This document shows, piece after piece, positions 33,071 to 41,983 of a DNA stretch of 64,000 nucleotides. The translations under genes were made by a program, and so were the position numbers. This stretch comes from Bacteroidales bacterium. GTDB taxonomy: Bacteria; Bacteroidota; Bacteroidia; Bacteroidales; UBA932. Position 1 is the first letter of the stretch, and each line of letters begins with the position of its first letter. The stretch lies in assembly GCA_017557535.1 (NCBI GenBank), contig JAFYYM010000075.1:27057-91056 (forward strand). Reading direction: 5' to 3'. Under the pieces are notes generated by a model. That model searched no databases. It was given only the letters and a program-made list of their open reading frames with translations, and was not told where the DNA came from.

Positions 33071-34519
33071 ATGCCAGTTAAGTTTTACCAAAGCGAGAAC
33101 CAGGTGCCGCTTGAGATGCACAAGGTCCGTGTAGTCCAGAAACTTTTCCTTCTTCCAGTCGAGGAGCGCTTGAGATGCATCCAGGAAGCGGGTAACAATA
33201 CTTTCCTTCTTCAGAACAAGGACATCTACCTTGACATGATCACCGATTCGGGAGTCAATGGCATGTCTGATCGTCAGATCGCCTCAATGTCGATCGCGGA
33301 TGACTCCTACGCCGGATCGGAGACCTTCAACCGTGTCAAGGCCGCTATCAAGGAGGTCTTCGGGACTGATTATGTCCTACCCGCTCACCAGGGCAGGGCC
33401 GCGGAGAATATCCTCGCCGAGGCATATGTCAAGCCTGGGATGTATACCCTCATGAATTTCCACTTCACAACCACGAAGGCTCATATCACCCGCCTTGGTG
33501 GAGAAGTTATAGAACTCGTTGACAAGAAAGGACTTATCCCTCAATCCGACGACCCGTTCAAGGGTAATTTCGATCTGAAGGCTTTGAGGAAGACCATTAA
33601 GGACCTCGGCCCGGAGAAAGTAGCCTTTGTCCGCGTTGAGGCGGGAACAAACCTGATTGGCGGTCAGCCCGTCTCTCTCGAGAATATGCTGGCTGTCACG
33701 GACATCTGCCACGAGTTCGGTGTGAAGAGCGTTCTGGACGCCTCTCTCCTTCAAGACAACGTGTACTTCATGAAGATGCGTGAGCCTAGGTGTAAGTATA
33801 TGACGACCAAGGAGATATACCATATTCTCGCTGACCGTTTCGACATCATTTACTTCTCCGCCCGCAAGTTGGGATTCTCCCGCGGTGGCATCATCACTTC
33901 CCACGATAAGAAGTTCTGTGATGAGATGATGGAGTTCGTGCCTCTATACGAAGGTTTCCTGACCTACGGTGGAATGGAAGTCCGTTCCATGGAAGCCATG
34001 GCCGTTGGACTTATCGAGTCCCTCGACATGGAATACATCAGCCAGGGCCCTGAGTTCATCGCCTACCTGGTCAAGGAACTCGATGACTATGGTGTGCCGG
34101 TGATCAAGCCTGCAGGTGGTCTGGGAGCCCATCTCAATTGTTCCGAGATAGTCCCGGATATTCCTCATAACCAATATCCCGCTGCCGCTGTGGGAGCGGC
34201 GCTCTTCATCGCCGGAGGTATCAGGGGAATGGAGCGTGGTACCGTCAGCGAGCAAAGGAATCCGGATGGCTCAGAGCGTTATGCTGAGCTTGAGCTTCTC
34301 CGTCTCGCATTGCCTAGAAGGGTGTTCACCCTCTCGCAGGTGAAGTATTGCGCGGACAGGGTCAAGTGGCTCTGGGACAACCGTAAGATTATCGGTGGCC
34401 TGGAGTGGGTCTCCGAGCCTAAGGTGCTCCGTTTCTTCTTCGGAAGGATGAAAGAGATCGGCTACTGGCAGGAAGAGCTGGCGAAGAAATTCCGCGAGGA
34501 TTTCGGCGACTCCCTTTAA
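33071..34519 (+). CDS. PLP-dependent beta-eliminating lyase, tyrosine phenol-lyase/tryptophanase family
   Basis: This 482-residue fold-type I enzyme resembles tyrosine phenol-lyase more than tryptophanase. Known discriminating residues agree: Thr133 (TPL Thr124; Asp in tryptophanase), Arg389 in GMERG (TPL Arg381) and Phe455 in VLRFF (TPL Phe448; His in tryptophanase). The Schiff-base lysine is Lys266 in SARKLG, and Tyr80 (SYAGS) is retained. However, the arginine that contacts the PLP O3' in the family (DATR in TPL) is Leu226 (DASL), and the following residues are unusual. So either cofactor handling or the substrate is altered. It is a single gene with a likely terminator. Confidence 0.83.
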   Translation: MPVKFYQSENQVPLEMHKVRVVQKLFLLPVEERLRCIQEAGNNTFLLQNKDIYLDMITDSGVNGMSDRQIASMSIADDSYAGSETFNRVKAAIKEVFGTDYVLPAHQGRAAENILAEAYVKPGMYTLMNFHFTTTKAHITRLGGEVIELVDKKGLIPQSDDPFKGNFDLKALRKTIKDLGPEKVAFVRVEAGTNLIGGQPVSLENMLAVTDICHEFGVKSVLDASLLQDNVYFMKMREPRCKYMTTKEIYHILADRFDIIYFSARKLGFSRGGIITSHDKKFCDEMMEFVPLYEGFLTYGGMEVRSMEAMAVGLIESLDMEYISQGPEFIAYLVKELDDYGVPVIKPAGGLGAHLNCSEIVPDIPHNQYPAAAVGAALFIAGGIRGMERGTVSEQRNPDGSERYAELELLRLALPRRVFTLSQVKYCADRVKWLWDNRKIIGGLEWVSEPKVLRFFFGRMKEIGYWQEELAKKFREDFGDSL

Positions 34520-34543
34520 TAATCAGTCACATACCAAACAGTA

Positions 34544-36178
34544 TCAGTCCCTGCCTTCGGCGGGGACTTTGTATCTGTCGCCGGAAACTCTCACCATCGC
34601 GTCATAGAAATTCTGGTCATAGCCTCCAGGCTGGTCATTATACTTGACTATCAGATACTTCCAGAGCTGATCCCAGCGAGCCATCATCTTTCCGGTGTAT
34701 TCGGTTGTCTTGGCCGTAAGGAAAGATACCCTGTCCGAAGGGGTCATCTCTTTTGCCATATCAGCAATCCCATCCTGCTCTGAGATATAGTAGTCCTCGA
34801 GCTCTTTCTGGGCGGATCTCAAGTCGCCTATCATGGCGCTGTATCTTGGATAGACGAAGTTAGAGACCATATTGCAGAACCAATAGGCTCCCTTTTCGTT
34901 GAAGACACCGTTTAGGTTGTTCTCCTCCATGAAAGCGGCAGGTATCTCCCTCTCGCAGCAATAGACAGGAACATATGCCACCATATCAGCATCGTCGCAA
35001 TTGAACCACATCAATCCTCCGACCTCGTCAGGAAGCCAGCTCCTGAGCTGGGAAACCATCGTGAATCCGGCCTGGGGTGAGGCTATCGGCCTTTCCCTGA
35101 AATAATCCTGCCCATTTGACTCAAATGTCTTAGCCCTTGGCCTGATGGGCATACCCCACGGTCCGGCGCCAAGATCTTTTGTCATGTCAAGAGGTGTACC
35201 CTCGTAATGGTCTCGCATGTCGGCCATTATGTCTTGGACTGAGAGCTTCCTGTCAGGGGTGATCCAAAGCGGGAGATGGTCGCAGACATCGAATTTCCCA
35301 TCAATGTAGGGCATGAACTTATCCATCTCGGAAGGATCGGTATGGTGGCGGAAAAAACTCCATACTCGGGCGTCGCACTGGCGGACTTTGATGAAGGAGA
35401 TTGGGCAATACGCGTCCCTGAAGCTGAAATCCTCGTCCTTGCCAGAGAAGAAACCCATTTCCCGCGCGAATGAGATCACATCGCTTGAGTACACGCACTC
35501 TCCTTCGATTTCTTGGAATATGCTGTTCTTCCTTGCTTTGGCAACTTGAGGGAACTGCCTGATCCTACTTATGTTGGCATGGGCGCTGACCTGGCCGTCC
35601 GGGATCCGTAGCGCGACCCACACCGAGCCCTTGCGGCCTGGTCCCTTACCGACAATCTCCACGATCCAGGCCTCTTCCTTGTCACAGATCGTGAAAGTCT
35701 CTCCCTCGTCGCTGTAACCGTACTCGTCCATCAGTTGACCCATTGTCCGTATCGCTTCCCTGGCTGTGGAGCAACGCTGGAGAGCCAGCTGGATGACATT
35801 GTCGTAGCCAAGGATGCCCTCGGGGTTGACGAGCTCATGCCGGCCTCCGAAGGTTGTCTCAACGATGCAAAGCTGCTTCTCGTTGATATAGCCGATCACA
35901 TTGTAGGTATATTCCACCTGGTCGACATATCCCTTGATTTCGGCAGGGTGCCAGAAAGAACGGATGGCTATCTTCTCACCTTTCTCATGCCTTCCGGCGG
36001 GGGAGTGGGTGAGCCATCCTGAATAGCCGAAAGTGTCGCAGTTGTAAGTACAGATGACAGAGCCATCAGCGGAGGCCCCTTTTGTGACGATCAGGTTGGT
36101 ACAGGCTCTTGATGATGGATCGAACACTAATGCTAAAACAAGGGAAAGCAGGAGCTTCCCCAAAGGGAAGTGTCTCAT
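34544..36178 (-). CDS. C69-family dipeptidase (PepD-like), exported
   Basis: This 544-residue protein has a signal peptide that ends just before Cys26 (RACTNLIV). In the C69 N-terminal nucleophile hydrolases that cysteine becomes the catalytic first residue after processing. Further family marks are the GASADGSVICTYNCD loop and the AHANISRIRQF and GYSDEGETFTICD blocks. These enzymes cleave dipeptides with broad specificity, here presumably in the periplasm. The gene is followed 15 bp later by no other minus-strand gene; upstream on the same strand lie DUF3737 and MATE, with a gap of 15 bp to DUF3737, so the three could share a transcript. Confidence 0.88.
   Translation of the reverse strand: MRHFPLGKLLLSLVLALVFDPSSRACTNLIVTKGASADGSVICTYNCDTFGYSGWLTHSPAGRHEKGEKIAIRSFWHPAEIKGYVDQVEYTYNVIGYINEKQLCIVETTFGGRHELVNPEGILGYDNVIQLALQRCSTAREAIRTMGQLMDEYGYSDEGETFTICDKEEAWIVEIVGKGPGRKGSVWVALRIPDGQVSAHANISRIRQFPQVAKARKNSIFQEIEGECVYSSDVISFAREMGFFSGKDEDFSFRDAYCPISFIKVRQCDARVWSFFRHHTDPSEMDKFMPYIDGKFDVCDHLPLWITPDRKLSVQDIMADMRDHYEGTPLDMTKDLGAGPWGMPIRPRAKTFESNGQDYFRERPIASPQAGFTMVSQLRSWLPDEVGGLMWFNCDDADMVAYVPVYCCEREIPAAFMEENNLNGVFNEKGAYWFCNMVSNFVYPRYSAMIGDLRSAQKELEDYYISEQDGIADMAKEMTPSDRVSFLTAKTTEYTGKMMARWDQLWKYLIVKYNDQPGGYDQNFYDAMVRVSGDRYKVPAEGRD
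34546..34570 (+). terminator. likely terminator after the lyase gene, inside the convergent peptidase 3' end
   Basis: AGTCCCTGCC and GGCGGGGACT form a 10-bp stem with one G-T pair around TTC, followed by TT-TGT. It starts 27 bp after the lyase stop and overlaps the last codons of the C69 peptidase, so its T-run is weak. Confidence 0.45.
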
Positions 36179-36193
36179 ATCTATAGAGTTGAA

Positions 36194-37036
36194 TTAGTCA
36201 GTTGTGATTATGCAGTCACCGGGTCCCTTGATGTTTCCGTCGAGGATGATCTCTCCGACGGAACCGACATGGATATGCCCTGTACGTGGATTCTTGATGG
36301 AGACGACGTGGCCTTTGACGGTGGCTTCCACACTGGAGTACTCGAAAGCCAAATCGCAGTCTTCCCCGAAGGTGCAATCTTCGAGGACAAGGTTGTCGCA
36401 ATAGCAAAGAGGTTGTGTCTCGGTGATGTGGCAACGGACAAGCTTGAAGTTCTTGGAATACCAGGCAAGATACTCCCCGTTGATCACCGAGTCATAAATC
36501 TCAATATTCTCCGCTTCCCAGAATGAGTCTTTGGAGTTCAGCAGGCTATTTTTGATCACCACGTTCTTGGCGTACTGGAAGCCGTAGTTACCTTGCAATT
36601 TGACATTCTCCAGGACGATATCCTCGCAATGCATGAAGACGTAGTCGGCTCTTTCGATGACGCAGTCCTTCACATCGATATGACTGCAATCCCAGAAAGT
36701 CTCGCTTCCACCGGGAATCCAGCAGTCTCTCATCTTGATGCCATCCATCCTGCGGAATGTCTTCGGGGCGTCGATGATGGTGTTGTAAAGCTCCCCGTTT
36801 CGGGAATACCATAGCCCCGAGCGGGCTCCAACAGTCAGGATACTGTCTCTCACAACGAATCCGTCACACTCCCAGAGGGGATATTTGCCCTCAAAGCGGC
36901 ATTTTACGCATGTTATGTTTGCGGTCTCCTTCAAGCCAGACTCACCTGGGCGTATGACCACATTCTCCAAGTAGAGGTCTTTTTTACAGTACAGCGGCCT
37001 TTCTCCGCCGAACTCCTTTCCGATTATTGTCTCCAT
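36194..37036 (-). CDS. DUF3737 family right-handed beta-helix protein
   Basis: This 280-residue protein has no signal peptide. It consists of short repeats of about 20 residues with the pattern (I/V)xxxDxxI and aromatic turns (GLWYSRNGELYNTIID, ETFWDCSHIDVKDCVI, SFWEAENIEIYDSVI), typical of a parallel beta-helix. It matches the family called DUF3737, which is widespread in gut bacteria and has no known function. Several cysteines (about a dozen) are unusual for such a helix. It lies 17 bp after the MATE gene and 15 bp before the C69 peptidase. Confidence 0.85.
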   Translation of the reverse strand: METIIGKEFGGERPLYCKKDLYLENVVIRPGESGLKETANITCVKCRFEGKYPLWECDGFVVRDSILTVGARSGLWYSRNGELYNTIIDAPKTFRRMDGIKMRDCWIPGGSETFWDCSHIDVKDCVIERADYVFMHCEDIVLENVKLQGNYGFQYAKNVVIKNSLLNSKDSFWEAENIEIYDSVINGEYLAWYSKNFKLVRCHITETQPLCYCDNLVLEDCTFGEDCDLAFEYSSVEATVKGHVVSIKNPRTGHIHVGSVGEIILDGNIKGPGDCIITTD

Positions 37037-37053
37037 ATATTTTGTTAAGATCG

Positions 37054-38466
37054 TTATATTTCAGCGAATTCCAATTCTTCCCGTTCTTTTCCAGTCACCC
37101 TGTGCTTCATCCATTTGTCTCCCCGCAGCCTCCACAAGAAGAGTATCCCCCTTATGTTGAGCTCGGCGCACATCGCTATCCAATAGCCCTGCAATCCCAT
37201 TTTCGGGGTCAGAATCGCGGCTAAACCTATTCTGACTACCCACATGCTGCAGAAGTTCATCACGCTTGGCATCAAGGTGTCCCCGGCACCCACGCAACAC
37301 CCGTACCCTACAATCGATATGGCATACATCGTCTCAGCGAAGGCTTCGATTCTCAGAACCTTAGCCCCGAGCGCCACAACATCAGGATCAATGCTCAGCA
37401 GAGCCATAAGTTGCGGAGCGAAAATGAACATCAGCACCGCGAGGACAGTCTGTATAATCGCGCCCATCGACATGGTGATCCTGGAGAATCTCCTGGCTAT
37501 CTCCTTCCTGCCGGCGCCGAGACTTTGACCTATCAGGGTTGTCGATGCCTCCTCGATCCCGTATGACGGCATATAGCAGAAGCTCTCCGCGGTGATAGCG
37601 AATGCGTTAGCGGCGATGGCGATGGCTCCTAGCGGTGCCACGATCACGGTGCTCATCACATAAGCGCCTCTCATAATGATATTCTGGAGCCACATGGGAG
37701 CGGTTATCCCCCATGCGTTGTCAAGGGTTTTGCGCCTTGGAGAGAAGGAGCCTTTTTCTCCCTTGATATTCAACTCTTTGGAGCGGTAGAGAACATACCA
37801 GACAGCAAAGGCGGAAGTGACCAGCTCGGACAGGCCGGTACCAAGAGCCGCTCCGGCGACCCCCATTCCACAGATGAAAATGAATATATAATTGAATATC
37901 ACATCGAGAACACACATCCCGGTGAACATGATGCTGGGAACCTTCATATTTCCGCTTGCCTGCAGCATGGCGCTGGCGGCCCAGCCAATAGCTCCCACGG
38001 GGATGAATGCGGAGAATATCAGGAAGTATTTTGACGCGTCGGAAATGATTTCAGGACTTCCTCCAAGCCATCTGGGCAGGGGAGCGCTTAATCCGATGCC
38101 GATTAAAGAGAGGAAGATGCTCAGTATCAGCACAGAAGTCAGTCCTTCCCGCAGAACGGCCCGGGCGCCTTTGAAATCTTTGGCGCCGCAGAGATGAGCC
38201 ACCTGCACTGAGAATCCCGAGCAAGCGCCTGCTGTGAAACCGCTGAGAATCCATGTGCTGGTGGCGATAAGGCCTATCGATGCGGAAGGGTTTGCCCCTA
38301 GACGTCCTACCATGCCGGTGTCGATATACTGCATCAGCATCGACGAGGTCTGTGCGAGGATGGCGGGAAGGCTCAGTATAAAGGCAAGCTGGATCTGCTG
38401 ACCTAACGCCATACACTGTCCCTCACGGATCATTCCGAGCAACTCATCTTTAAGACCTTTCGCCAT
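37054..38466 (-). CDS. MATE family multidrug/sodium antiporter
   Basis: This 470-residue membrane protein has about twelve helices in two similar halves and the MATE hallmarks: SLPAILAQTSSMLMQYIDTGMVG in helix 1, QASGNMKVPSIM in the first half and GIEEASTTLIGQSLGAG in the second. These antiporters export cationic drugs or metabolites in exchange for Na+ or H+. I start at the ATG at 38466; the frame extends 23 codons further, but that stretch contains the promoter-like TATATTCG box. It is the first gene of a possible MATE-DUF3737-C69 unit. Confidence 0.9.
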   Translation of the reverse strand: MAKGLKDELLGMIREGQCMALGQQIQLAFILSLPAILAQTSSMLMQYIDTGMVGRLGANPSASIGLIATSTWILSGFTAGACSGFSVQVAHLCGAKDFKGARAVLREGLTSVLILSIFLSLIGIGLSAPLPRWLGGSPEIISDASKYFLIFSAFIPVGAIGWAASAMLQASGNMKVPSIMFTGMCVLDVIFNYIFIFICGMGVAGAALGTGLSELVTSAFAVWYVLYRSKELNIKGEKGSFSPRRKTLDNAWGITAPMWLQNIIMRGAYVMSTVIVAPLGAIAIAANAFAITAESFCYMPSYGIEEASTTLIGQSLGAGRKEIARRFSRITMSMGAIIQTVLAVLMFIFAPQLMALLSIDPDVVALGAKVLRIEAFAETMYAISIVGYGCCVGAGDTLMPSVMNFCSMWVVRIGLAAILTPKMGLQGYWIAMCAELNIRGILFLWRLRGDKWMKHRVTGKEREELEFAEI

Positions 38467-38485
38467 AGGAGCAGATTTGTACACG

Positions 38486-38493
38486 CGAATATA
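38486..38493 (-). promoter_or_regulatory. variant -7 box TATATTCG before the MATE gene
   Basis: TATATTCG on the minus strand lies 19 bases before the ATG, with a TTG 22 bases further upstream. Confidence 0.4.
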
Positions 38494-38564
38494 GGTAAAA
38501 TCTTCTTTAGTCTCCCAATGGGACGATTCACGCATTCATATATCTAATTATACGCAGTAAACTC

Positions 38565-38594
38565 TTGCTGGCAATGTATAAATTATTATATTTG
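38565..38594 (+). promoter_or_regulatory. promoter of the SusC/SusD operon
   Basis: TTG, 19 bases, TATATTTG matches the Bacteroidetes consensus. It leaves an untranslated leader of about 70 bases before the SusC ATG at 38671, long enough for post-transcriptional control as reported for some Sus-like systems, though I see no named element in it. Confidence 0.6.
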
Positions 38595-38670
38595 TATTTG
38601 CAATACTGTGAAACTTTACATACGAACCATTTTTTTAACCTTTATATTCTTTGTTTTAACAGTTAATGCT

Positions 38671-41600
38671 ATGAGTAAAAAATTATGGTTGGCCGGATGC
38701 GTGCTAGCGCTTCTATGTGGCTCCATTGAGTCGCAGGCGGCCAAAGTTCAGGCATCAACTTTCGAACAGCAGAACAAGACTGTCACCGGTGTTGTCTCTG
38801 ACAAGATGGGCCCTGTCCAAGCGGCCTATGTCACAGTCAAGGGGACAACGAACGGAGCTGTCACTGATGCTGCCGGAAAGTTCACTCTCTCAGGTGTTAA
38901 GACTGGTGATGTGATCGTGGTCTCGTTTGTAGGCTATGAGTCACAGGAGATTCCCTACACCGGTCAAACAACCTTGAATGTCGTTCTCGACGACACGCAA
39001 CTTCTTGACGAGGTTCTGTTCGTCGCGTACGGTACCTCTAAGAAATCAAGCTTTACCGGATCTGCCAGTGTGGTCAAGTCCGAGCAACTTGAGAAAATCT
39101 CCGGAACCGGATTCCTTGAGGCTATGCAGGGTATGTCTGCTGGTGTTCAGATCGTGAACAACGAAGGTAACCCTGGTGGTAATCCTCGTATCCAGATCCG
39201 TGGTATCTCAGCTATGTCCGGTATCACCACCCCTCTGTATGTCGTTGATGGAATGCCCTATGATGGCTCTCTGAACTCGATCAACCCTTCGGATATCGAG
39301 TCCATGACCGTCCTGAAGGATGCCGCGGCTTCCTCACTTTACGGATCCCGCGCCGCTAACGGTGTTGTCGTGATCACCACCAAGAAAGGAAAGACCGGTA
39401 AGCCTACCGTGAACTTCCGCGCCGCTTGGGGTACATCCGACGCCGCTGTTCCGTGGATGAAGAAGGCTGATCCTAAGCAGCAGCTTTACAACAACTGGAA
39501 GGCCCTCTACAATGACCAGGTCTATCTCCATGGCGCTGATCCCAAGACCGCTGGCGACTATGCTTCCGCCAATGCAGTCTCCCTTAGCGTCAACCCTTCG
39601 GTCAACTCTGCGGGCCAGACTTGGTACGTAACCCCGTTCCAGTGGCCCGGAAGCGCTGACAAGTTCGTTCTTCACGACGGTAACGGTAACGGCTACATCA
39701 ACCCTGACCTAAAATATATTTGGGACGAGTCTGACTGGGAGTGGAACGATATCGTGTTCTCCTACAAGCTCCGTCAGGACATCGGCTTGGATGTCAGTGG
39801 AATGTCCGCCAATGGCAAGACCAACTATTTCATCTCCGCCGGATATCTTGATGACAATGGATACGCCAACAGGGACTACTACAAACGTTACTCTTTCCGT
39901 TCTTCTGTTGAGAGTGAGATCAACAAGTGGCTCTCGATGGGTGGAAGCCTCGCTTACAGCTATGCCCGTCAGAACTACTTGGGTTACAACCGTATGTTGA
40001 ACTTCCATACTTCCCTCAACTCCGTTTGGCTGCGTAATGACGACAACACCGACTGGGTGTATTCAGCCAAGACCGGTGAGAGAATGTATGACTGGGCTCA
40101 CCATAACGCCAACTACTTCGGAATGCCTGCCGTCACCCGTGGCGACTACTGGGACAACTACAACGATGAGTCTTTCACCAGCCGCGCCTACACGACGATT
40201 TCCGCCAAGTATTTCGCTAACTTCAAGCTTCCCGCCGGATTCAACTTCCGTACTTCCATCAGCCTTGACAACAACAACTCCGAGAGATTCTATTATGGTT
40301 CCGCGGTTCACGATCCCGACCAGATCCCTCCGTATGGTGTCACTGTCAAGACCACCGGTGGAGATGCCGATAGGCAGACCGATCACTTGATGTCCTCGAC
40401 TTGGAACAACATTTTGACCTGGGACAAGAGCTTCGGCAATCATAACTTCAATGTTATGGCCGGTCACGAGTTCTACCAGTATGACTCATATTATAACTAC
40501 GCTTACGGTGCCGGTATCATGTCAGTCGGGCAGATGGAGCTTGCCTCCACTACCGAGAACTGGGGCGCTGACTCCGATTTATCCAAGTATGCCCTCCTTT
40601 CTTTCCTCGGAAAGATTGATTACAACTTCAACAATAAGTACTTCTTCTCAGCCTCCTTCCGTCGTGACGGTTCCTCCAGGTTCTCTCCTCAGAGCCGTTG
40701 GGGTAACTTCTGGTCTGTAGGTGCTTCTTGGAGGGTTAGCAACGAGTCGTTTGTCAAGGACATCCCTTGGATCGACAACCTCGTGATCCGTTCAAGCTAT
40801 GGTACTTCCGGTAACGACCGTCTATATTCCCGTAGCTCATCCAGTGGAGCTCCTGGCGGCCTTATCAACTATGCGTACCAGTCTTACTATTCCTCCGACA
40901 ACCTCTACGGTGTCGCTGGTTACAAGCCGTCAACGATCGCTACTCCTGAGCTTAAGTGGGAGAAGAACCAGCAGTTCAACGTGGGAGTTGACTTCAGCCT
41001 CCTCCGTAACCGTTTGACCGGTACTGTCGAGTACTATGTCAGAGGATCCAAGGACTTGCTCTATTACCTTGAGCTCCCTATTTCTGCCCAGGTCGGTGGC
41101 GCCACTGGTTACAACACTAACCTCGGTAATGTCAAGAACTCCGGTATCGAGCTTACATTGGGTGTGACCCCTGTTATGACCAGCAACTTTGTTTGGAACA
41201 TTGACGCCAACTTCTCCACTCTCAAGAATGAGTTGACCTACTTGCCTAGCGGCGCTTACACATACAACAACCGTGTCGCTTCCTATCGCCTTGAGGAAGG
41301 CCACTCTCTCTATGAGTTCTACATGCCTCAGTTCGCTGGCGTTGATCCTCAGACCGGACTTCTTACCTATAAGTTGAAGAATGGAACCACAACCACCAAC
41401 TATTCTGATGTCACGGCTGATGATTATGAGTGGAGCGGTACCGCCATTCCTAAGGCATTCGGCTCAATCACCAACAGCTTTAAATGGGGCAACTTCGACC
41501 TCTCATTCATGTGGTATGGCTCATTCGGTGCCAAACTGTTTGACTATATCTTCTGCGAGGCTGGTACAATGCGTACCGGTGTCGGTTTGATGCAGGATGT

Positions 41601-41964
41601 TGTCGCTCCTTATGCTTGGATGAAGCCTGGCGACAACGCCAAGTATCCTCGTTGGAGCAATGAGAAGGCTGGAGATAACAGAAAGAATTCCACATTCTTA
41701 CTCTTGGACAATGATTATGTCCGTCTGCGTAACGCCGCTCTCGGTTACAGTCTGCCCAAGACCCTTCTCCAGAAGGTTAACATCTCCAATGTCCGCTTCT
41801 ATGTCTCCGGTGACAACCTCTTGACCTTCGGTGCCGCCGCAAAGCGTCACGTCGATCCTGAGACCGGTATACTCGGTAATAACTACAACGGTAACGCCAT
41901 CACCGACAACGGTGTCCAGAGCTCCAGAAGAGTTTATATGGGTGGTGTTCAGATCACATTCTAA
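38671..41964 (+). CDS. SusC/RagA-family TonB-dependent outer-membrane transporter
   Basis: This 1097-residue protein imports large nutrients across the outer membrane with its SusD partner. After a signal peptide (about 1-25), residues 35-115 form the carboxypeptidase-regulatory-like domain (VTGVVSDKMGPVQAAYVTVKG). The plug follows with PRIQIRGISAMSG, PLYVVDGMPYDG and DAAASSLYGSRAANGVVVITT, and the last 800 residues form the beta-barrel ending in YMGGVQITF. The GTG at 38608 adds 21 hydrophobic residues and is unlikely; the ATG at 38671 gives a normal signal. Codons are strongly biased, suggesting high expression. No sigma/anti-sigma or hydrolase gene flanks it, so its substrate is unknown. 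Confidence 0.95.
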   Translation: MSKKLWLAGCVLALLCGSIESQAAKVQASTFEQQNKTVTGVVSDKMGPVQAAYVTVKGTTNGAVTDAAGKFTLSGVKTGDVIVVSFVGYESQEIPYTGQTTLNVVLDDTQLLDEVLFVAYGTSKKSSFTGSASVVKSEQLEKISGTGFLEAMQGMSAGVQIVNNEGNPGGNPRIQIRGISAMSGITTPLYVVDGMPYDGSLNSINPSDIESMTVLKDAAASSLYGSRAANGVVVITTKKGKTGKPTVNFRAAWGTSDAAVPWMKKADPKQQLYNNWKALYNDQVYLHGADPKTAGDYASANAVSLSVNPSVNSAGQTWYVTPFQWPGSADKFVLHDGNGNGYINPDLKYIWDESDWEWNDIVFSYKLRQDIGLDVSGMSANGKTNYFISAGYLDDNGYANRDYYKRYSFRSSVESEINKWLSMGGSLAYSYARQNYLGYNRMLNFHTSLNSVWLRNDDNTDWVYSAKTGERMYDWAHHNANYFGMPAVTRGDYWDNYNDESFTSRAYTTISAKYFANFKLPAGFNFRTSISLDNNNSERFYYGSAVHDPDQIPPYGVTVKTTGGDADRQTDHLMSSTWNNILTWDKSFGNHNFNVMAGHEFYQYDSYYNYAYGAGIMSVGQMELASTTENWGADSDLSKYALLSFLGKIDYNFNNKYFFSASFRRDGSSRFSPQSRWGNFWSVGASWRVSNESFVKDIPWIDNLVIRSSYGTSGNDRLYSRSSSSGAPGGLINYAYQSYYSSDNLYGVAGYKPSTIATPELKWEKNQQFNVGVDFSLLRNRLTGTVEYYVRGSKDLLYYLELPISAQVGGATGYNTNLGNVKNSGIELTLGVTPVMTSNFVWNIDANFSTLKNELTYLPSGAYTYNNRVASYRLEEGHSLYEFYMPQFAGVDPQTGLLTYKLKNGTTTTNYSDVTADDYEWSGTAIPKAFGSITNSFKWGNFDLSFMWYGSFGAKLFDYIFCEAGTMRTGVGLMQDVVAPYAWMKPGDNAKYPRWSNEKAGDNRKNSTFLLLDNDYVRLRNAALGYSLPKTLLQKVNISNVRFYVSGDNLLTFGAAAKRHVDPETGILGNNYNGNAITDNGVQSSRRVYMGGVQITF

Positions 41965-41983
41965 TTTTAAGGAGACAGATATT

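Noticed and set aside
38608-38670. GTG start for SusC 21 codons upstream
   Set aside because: A normal signal peptide begins at the ATG at 38671, and the extra codons would put two hydrophobic stretches in tandem.
39334-41304. Several antisense frames of 60-134 codons in SusC
   Set aside because: They arise from the strong third-position bias of SusC and show no family resemblance or promoter.
41831-41983. In-frame extension of SusD into the SusC gene
   Set aside because: The AAGGAG ribosome-binding site and lipoprotein signal fix the start at 41984.
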